The notes below the pieces were generated by a model. The model did not search any database, was not told the origin of the DNA, and worked only from the letters and a program-made list of their open reading frames with translations. Positions 61,543-64,000 of a stretch of 64,000 nucleotides of DNA are shown piece after piece (positions within the stretch are counted from its first letter, which is position 1; the number at the start of each line of letters is the position of its first letter). The position numbers and the translations under genes are program-made. This stretch comes from Mesorhizobium sp. M00.F.Ca.ET.216.01.1.1 (GTDB taxonomy: Bacteria; Pseudomonadota; Alphaproteobacteria; Rhizobiales; Rhizobiaceae): assembly GCF_004010325.2 (NCBI RefSeq), contig NZ_SADR02000031.1, forward strand, positions 1-64,000. Direction: 5' to 3'.

Positions 61543-62247
61543 TTGAGCCGCCTCGATCGTTCGTTGATTGCCGGGCTGCCTGCCTTTCAGGGCATGGCTC
61601 CGACGGACCTCGACTACATGGTCGGCCAAGCTCGCTCGCTGCGGATTGCCAAGGACCAACCTGTTTTCGAGCAGGAGCAGGAAGCGCATTCCTTTTTCTT
61701 GCTGCTCGACGGACATGTCCGCGTCGTCAAAACAACGCCTGATGGCCAAGAGGTGACGGTGCGATATATCAGTCCCGGCGAACTGCTGGGCATCGCCCAC
61801 GCGATAGGCCGCACCACCTATCCAGCCAGCGCAATCGCCGCCGCCGACTGCGTGGCCCTTGCATGGCCAAGCCACCTTTGGCCAAAATTCGCAGACGCTT
61901 TCCCCAATTTTGGCGCCAACACCTATAAGACCGTAGGCAACAGGCTGCAGGACGCTCACACGCGCGTCGTTGAAATGTCCACCGAGCAGGTGGATCAGCG
62001 CGTCGCCCATGCGCTGCTCAAGCTGATCAAGCAGACCGGCAGGAAGACCGATGAAGGAATCCTGATCGACTTCCCGATCTCACGCCAGGACATCGCCGAA
62101 ATGACAGGAACGACGCTTCACACCGTGAGCCGGCTGCTGTCATCCTGGGAGGACAAGGGACTGGTCAAAAGTGGACGCCAGAAAGTGACCGTAGTCGAAC
62201 CTCATCGCCTGCTCGTACTCGCTGAAGGGCGTGCGGAGAAAAGCTAG
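61543..62247 (+). CDS. nnrR: NnrR, Crp/Fnr-family NO-responsive regulator
   Basis: The 234-residue protein has a sensor beta-barrel and a winged helix with recognition segment GTTLHTVSRLLSSWEDKGLV. The H..SR pattern in place of E..SR and the overall sequence fit the Nnr/Dnr branch, which responds to nitric oxide via haem and reads TTGCG-type half-sites. The start is TTG 61543 with GGGAGAG 7 bases upstream; no ATG is available near the family start. The stop lies inside the left arm of a large inverted repeat. Confidence 0.88.
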   Translation: MSRLDRSLIAGLPAFQGMAPTDLDYMVGQARSLRIAKDQPVFEQEQEAHSFFLLLDGHVRVVKTTPDGQEVTVRYISPGELLGIAHAIGRTTYPASAIAAADCVALAWPSHLWPKFADAFPNFGANTYKTVGNRLQDAHTRVVEMSTEQVDQRVAHALLKLIKQTGRKTDEGILIDFPISRQDIAEMTGTTLHTVSRLLSSWEDKGLVKSGRQKVTVVEPHRLLVLAEGRAEKS

Positions 62248-62366
62248 TGGTGAAAGCCTGATAGTGGATGCCCCTTTCTATCTTGGTCGATTCTGGCAAT
62301 CACCAAACTGGCACATCACGATGCCGTCGGGAGGGGGCATCCACTCCATCAGGCTTTCACCACTAG
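62244..62366. repeat. Large inverted repeat after nnrR, probable terminator
   Basis: Arms at 62244-62274 and 62334-62366 are inverted copies over 31 positions, differing only by a 2-base insertion in the right arm, with a 59-base loop. The left arm contains the nnrR stop codon. A TCTTTTT run follows at 62368-62374, so it may act as an intrinsic terminator, though the stem is far longer than usual. It could also be a small non-autonomous element; no target-site duplication is evident. Confidence 0.85.
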
Positions 62367-62495
62367 ATCTTTTTAGACTATATCAAAAGATATACACCAA
62401 TAGATATATAGACCAAATCAAAAGATAAATTGAATGATATCTGCCTTTGTGAGAAGTTATGAGAGAGGCGGGGCAAATGCCCAGGGAGGCTTCAC

Positions 62496-62669
62496 ATGAA
62501 AAAGCTAGTGGCAGTAGCAGCAATAGTGGGAGCGTTCGCTATTGCGCCTTTCGGCGCGGCGCTCGCGGACGGCAACAATTCGAATAACTCAAATAACGCC
62601 CCCACGACCGCAAGTGGCGGCGGCGGTGGTAATGGCTATCCGGGCGGGTCCGGACCCGGCAATTCGTAG
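62496..62669 (+). CDS. Small exported Asn/Gly-rich peptide
   Basis: The 57-residue frame has a strong ribosome site (AGGGAGG) 7 bases before ATG 62496, a clear signal peptide (KKLVAVAAIVGAFAIAPFGA with AxA cleavage after LA) and a mature part of about 32 residues made of Asn, Ser, Thr, Gly and Pro (NNSNNSNNAPTT and GGGGG). No family is known. It lies between nnrR and the DUF1858-nsrR pair, after an AT-rich 120-bp segment that could hold its promoter. A G/C-rich hairpin follows near 62700. Confidence 0.68.
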   Translation: MKKLVAVAAIVGAFAIAPFGAALADGNNSNNSNNAPTTASGGGGGNGYPGGSGPGNS

Positions 62670-62907
62670 TCCCGCTGACATTCACGCGGTCTAGAAAGCG
62701 GGAGGGGGCTACGGCTCCCTTCCTCTTGCGCGGATGGCCCTTTTGCGCGGGTGGCCCTCGTGGTGGAGACGCTTCGTTCGCCGGAAGTCTCGCGGCGAGC
62801 GCAGTCCCGTCACGCTTTGGACTCCGCAGGTCCAAATAGCAAAAGGTCAGCTTTGGGTGTCGGAAGCGGTATTCCGCATCGGGGTACCCAGCGTTAGGTT
62901 TTGACCA

Positions 62908-63123
62908 TTAGTCTGCGTCGGCTCGTTCGATTGCGGCCCGCAGATCGCGATGGAGCCGTTCCTCGTTCACGCCGTGCTCCCGTGCCGCGTCGGAAACAGT
63001 ATGGAACGGAGCAATCGGACAGCCGACGCAAAGCATGCCGTGCTGAAGGATGACACGGATGGTCGCCGGCCATCCGCGCATGATTGCGTCCATCGTTGTG
63101 TCGTCGTTGAATCGAGCTTTCAT
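62908..63123 (-). CDS. DUF1858-like small redox-disulfide protein
   Basis: From ATG 63123 the product is 71 residues, the usual length of DUF1858 domains (hybrid-cluster-protein-associated disulfide family). The motif HGMLCVGCPIAPFHTVSDAA carries the two Cys (CxxC). A further in-frame ATG at 63153 adds ten residues; neither has a strong ribosome site. Its position after nsrR fits a role in NO or redox stress, but the function is unknown. Confidence 0.78.
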   Translation of the reverse strand: MKARFNDDTTMDAIMRGWPATIRVILQHGMLCVGCPIAPFHTVSDAAREHGVNEERLHRDLRAAIERADAD

Positions 63124-63205
63124 GCCAGTTGTCCGGGCTTCGAATGCAGACATCTTGCGGCTGCCGTTCGAGGTAATCGTTGCGCTGGGACAAAGAGGAG
63201 CGGCC

Positions 63206-63667
63206 TTACCCCGCGGCCTGTCCTGCAACTGACGGGCCGGACGGTGGGTGTCCGCCAATGAAGTCCGCCGGCATCAGCGCGATATCGGCAAGTGTGTAGC
63301 GGTCGAGTGTGCTGTGGAAAGATGCCACCGCTTCACCCAGCATGCCGGAAAGCTTGCACGAGCGAGTAAGGACGCACTGATTTCCGGTGGCGAAGCACTC
63401 TACCAGCGCGAAATCCGGTTCGGTCAAGCGGACGACGTCGCCGATGCGGATCGCCTCGGGCCGGCGGCCGAGCACGAGCCCGCCGGAGCGGCCGCGGATC
63501 GCCCTGAGATAGCCGCTGCGCGTCAGCGTGTTAGCGACCTTGTTGAGATGGGTCTTGGATACGCCGAAGGTGCGCGCAACTTCCTCGATCGTGATGAGGC
63601 GTTCGCCTGCCGAAGCGGCATACATCAACATTCTCAAGGCATAGTCGGAGAAGCTCGTCAGCCGCAT
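63206..63667 (-). CDS. nsrR: NsrR, Rrf2-family NO-sensing iron-sulfur regulator
   Basis: The 153-residue protein has the Rrf2 winged helix (MRLTSFSDYALRMLMYAASA, SKTHLNKVANTLTRSGYLRA with the RGRSGGL turn) and the three Cys ligands of an iron-sulfur cluster in ECFATGNQCVLTRSCKL (near residue 90). The E-C-(N5)-C-(N5)-C spacing matches NsrR, which derepresses NO-defence genes when NO attacks the cluster. It is upstream of DUF1858 and downstream of the partial globin, all on the minus strand. Confidence 0.92.
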   Translation of the reverse strand: MRLTSFSDYALRMLMYAASAGERLITIEEVARTFGVSKTHLNKVANTLTRSGYLRAIRGRSGGLVLGRRPEAIRIGDVVRLTEPDFALVECFATGNQCVLTRSCKLSGMLGEAVASFHSTLDRYTLADIALMPADFIGGHPPSGPSVAGQAAG

Positions 63668-63722
63668 GAAGGCTCCCTCCCCGTCGGATGGCGATCAGAG
63701 TTGCTCCGGGACTTGATCCGCG

Positions 63723-64000
63723 TCACAGGCTCTCCTCGAGGATCGGTACAACGTGAACCGTGTCCTCGCCCCGATTGAAAGCGAGTGCAAGACGGAAGCT
63801 GTGAGCGATGCGCAGCGCCCGAGCTATGAACAGCGCTGCGGCTTCGGGCGGGCAAACGCGCTTCACTGTGGCTCGAAACAGCGTCAGCCAGCGGCGGAAA
63901 TGCGCCTCGCCAAGTCCCGGTATCGTCAGATGCGGCGGCAGCGGCCGGCCGTCGTAACGGGAGGTCCGCAGCAGCGTCGCGGACCAGAAGGCGCACATCT
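63723..64000 (-). CDS. Group III truncated haemoglobin, C-terminal part (cut by window edge)
   Basis: The frame is open to the right window edge and stops at 63721-63725. The visible 92 or so residues contain MCAFWSATLLRTSRYDGRPL, PPHLTIPGLGEAHFRRWLTL and a helix AAALFIARALRIAHSFRLAL, the pattern of group III truncated haemoglobins (His of the haem pocket in the HFRRW segment). These proteins bind or detoxify oxygen or NO. The start lies outside the window. nsrR starts 55 bp downstream of its stop. Confidence 0.82.
   Translation of the reverse strand, partial: MCAFWSATLLRTSRYDGRPLPPHLTIPGLGEAHFRRWLTLFRATVKRVCPPEAAALFIARALRIAHSFRLALAFNRGEDTVHVVPILEESL

Noticed and set aside
62231..62428. 65-codon frame across the large inverted repeat
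   Set aside because: It overlaps the end of nnrR and runs through the palindrome arms; no ribosome site or protein-like pattern.
1..64000. CRISPR arrays, tRNA or rRNA genes, prophage or complete insertion sequences
   Set aside because: No regularly spaced repeats, no tRNA-like T-loop with cloverleaf partners, no rRNA sequence and no transposase or integrase gene were seen on reading both strands. Covariance and HMM searches were not possible here.

Overview
The window looks like part of the chromosome, or a large replicon, of a high-GC alphaproteobacterium of the order Hyphomicrobiales (a Mesorhizobium-like relative is the best guess). Support comes from the FixK- and NnrR-type regulators, a RegPrecise-style set of TTGAT-N4-ATCAA boxes, an FtrABCD iron system and a nosRZDFYLX cluster. 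The genus is inferred from remembered protein similarity and was not tested. No rRNA, tRNA, CRISPR array or intact insertion sequence was seen.

The whole window reads as a low-oxygen and nitrogen-oxide physiology island with two regulatory territories. From 0.7 to 36.2 kb, twelve FixK/FNR-type boxes (TTGAT-N4-ATCAA and close variants) sit mostly about 50-80 bp before start codons. Genes in this half are a cytochrome c, a large PatZ-like acyl-CoA synthetase/acetyltransferase, thioredoxin 2, an MgtC-like protein, a quinone reductase, an unknown two-gene membrane protein pair, a zinc alcohol dehydrogenase, the arginine deiminase operon arcDABC, an ATP-grasp protein, a copper-handling block (DUF305, DUF2933, multicopper oxidase, Cu P-type ATPase), a GH144-like glucanase, a CBS-BON protein, an RbbA-type ABC exporter, and the FixK-like regulator itself at 33.9 kb. 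This half is full of broken genes: relics of a P-type ATPase, a quinone reductase, an alcohol dehydrogenase, a second fixK, an MFS transporter, an ABC exporter and a metallophosphoesterase, plus three frameshifted copper-region genes.

From 36.9 to 61.4 kb the boxes change to TTGCG-N4-CGCAA-like sites, the type attributed to the NO-responsive regulator NnrR, whose gene is at 61.5 kb. They precede ftrABCD (iron uptake), nnrS, ubiD-ubiX, a DUF6455-ubiT-ubiU-ubiV-mog run (oxygen-independent ubiquinone synthesis), a DUF2249 gene, nosRZDFYLX (nitrous oxide reduction) and pseudoazurin-nnrS. The right edge carries a second NO sensor (NsrR), a DUF1858 protein and a partial truncated haemoglobin. No nitrate, nitrite or nitric oxide reductase gene is in the window.

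Together these genes would let the cell keep a ubiquinone-linked respiratory chain running without oxygen, reduce N2O, ferment arginine for ATP, and supply the copper and iron that these enzymes need.
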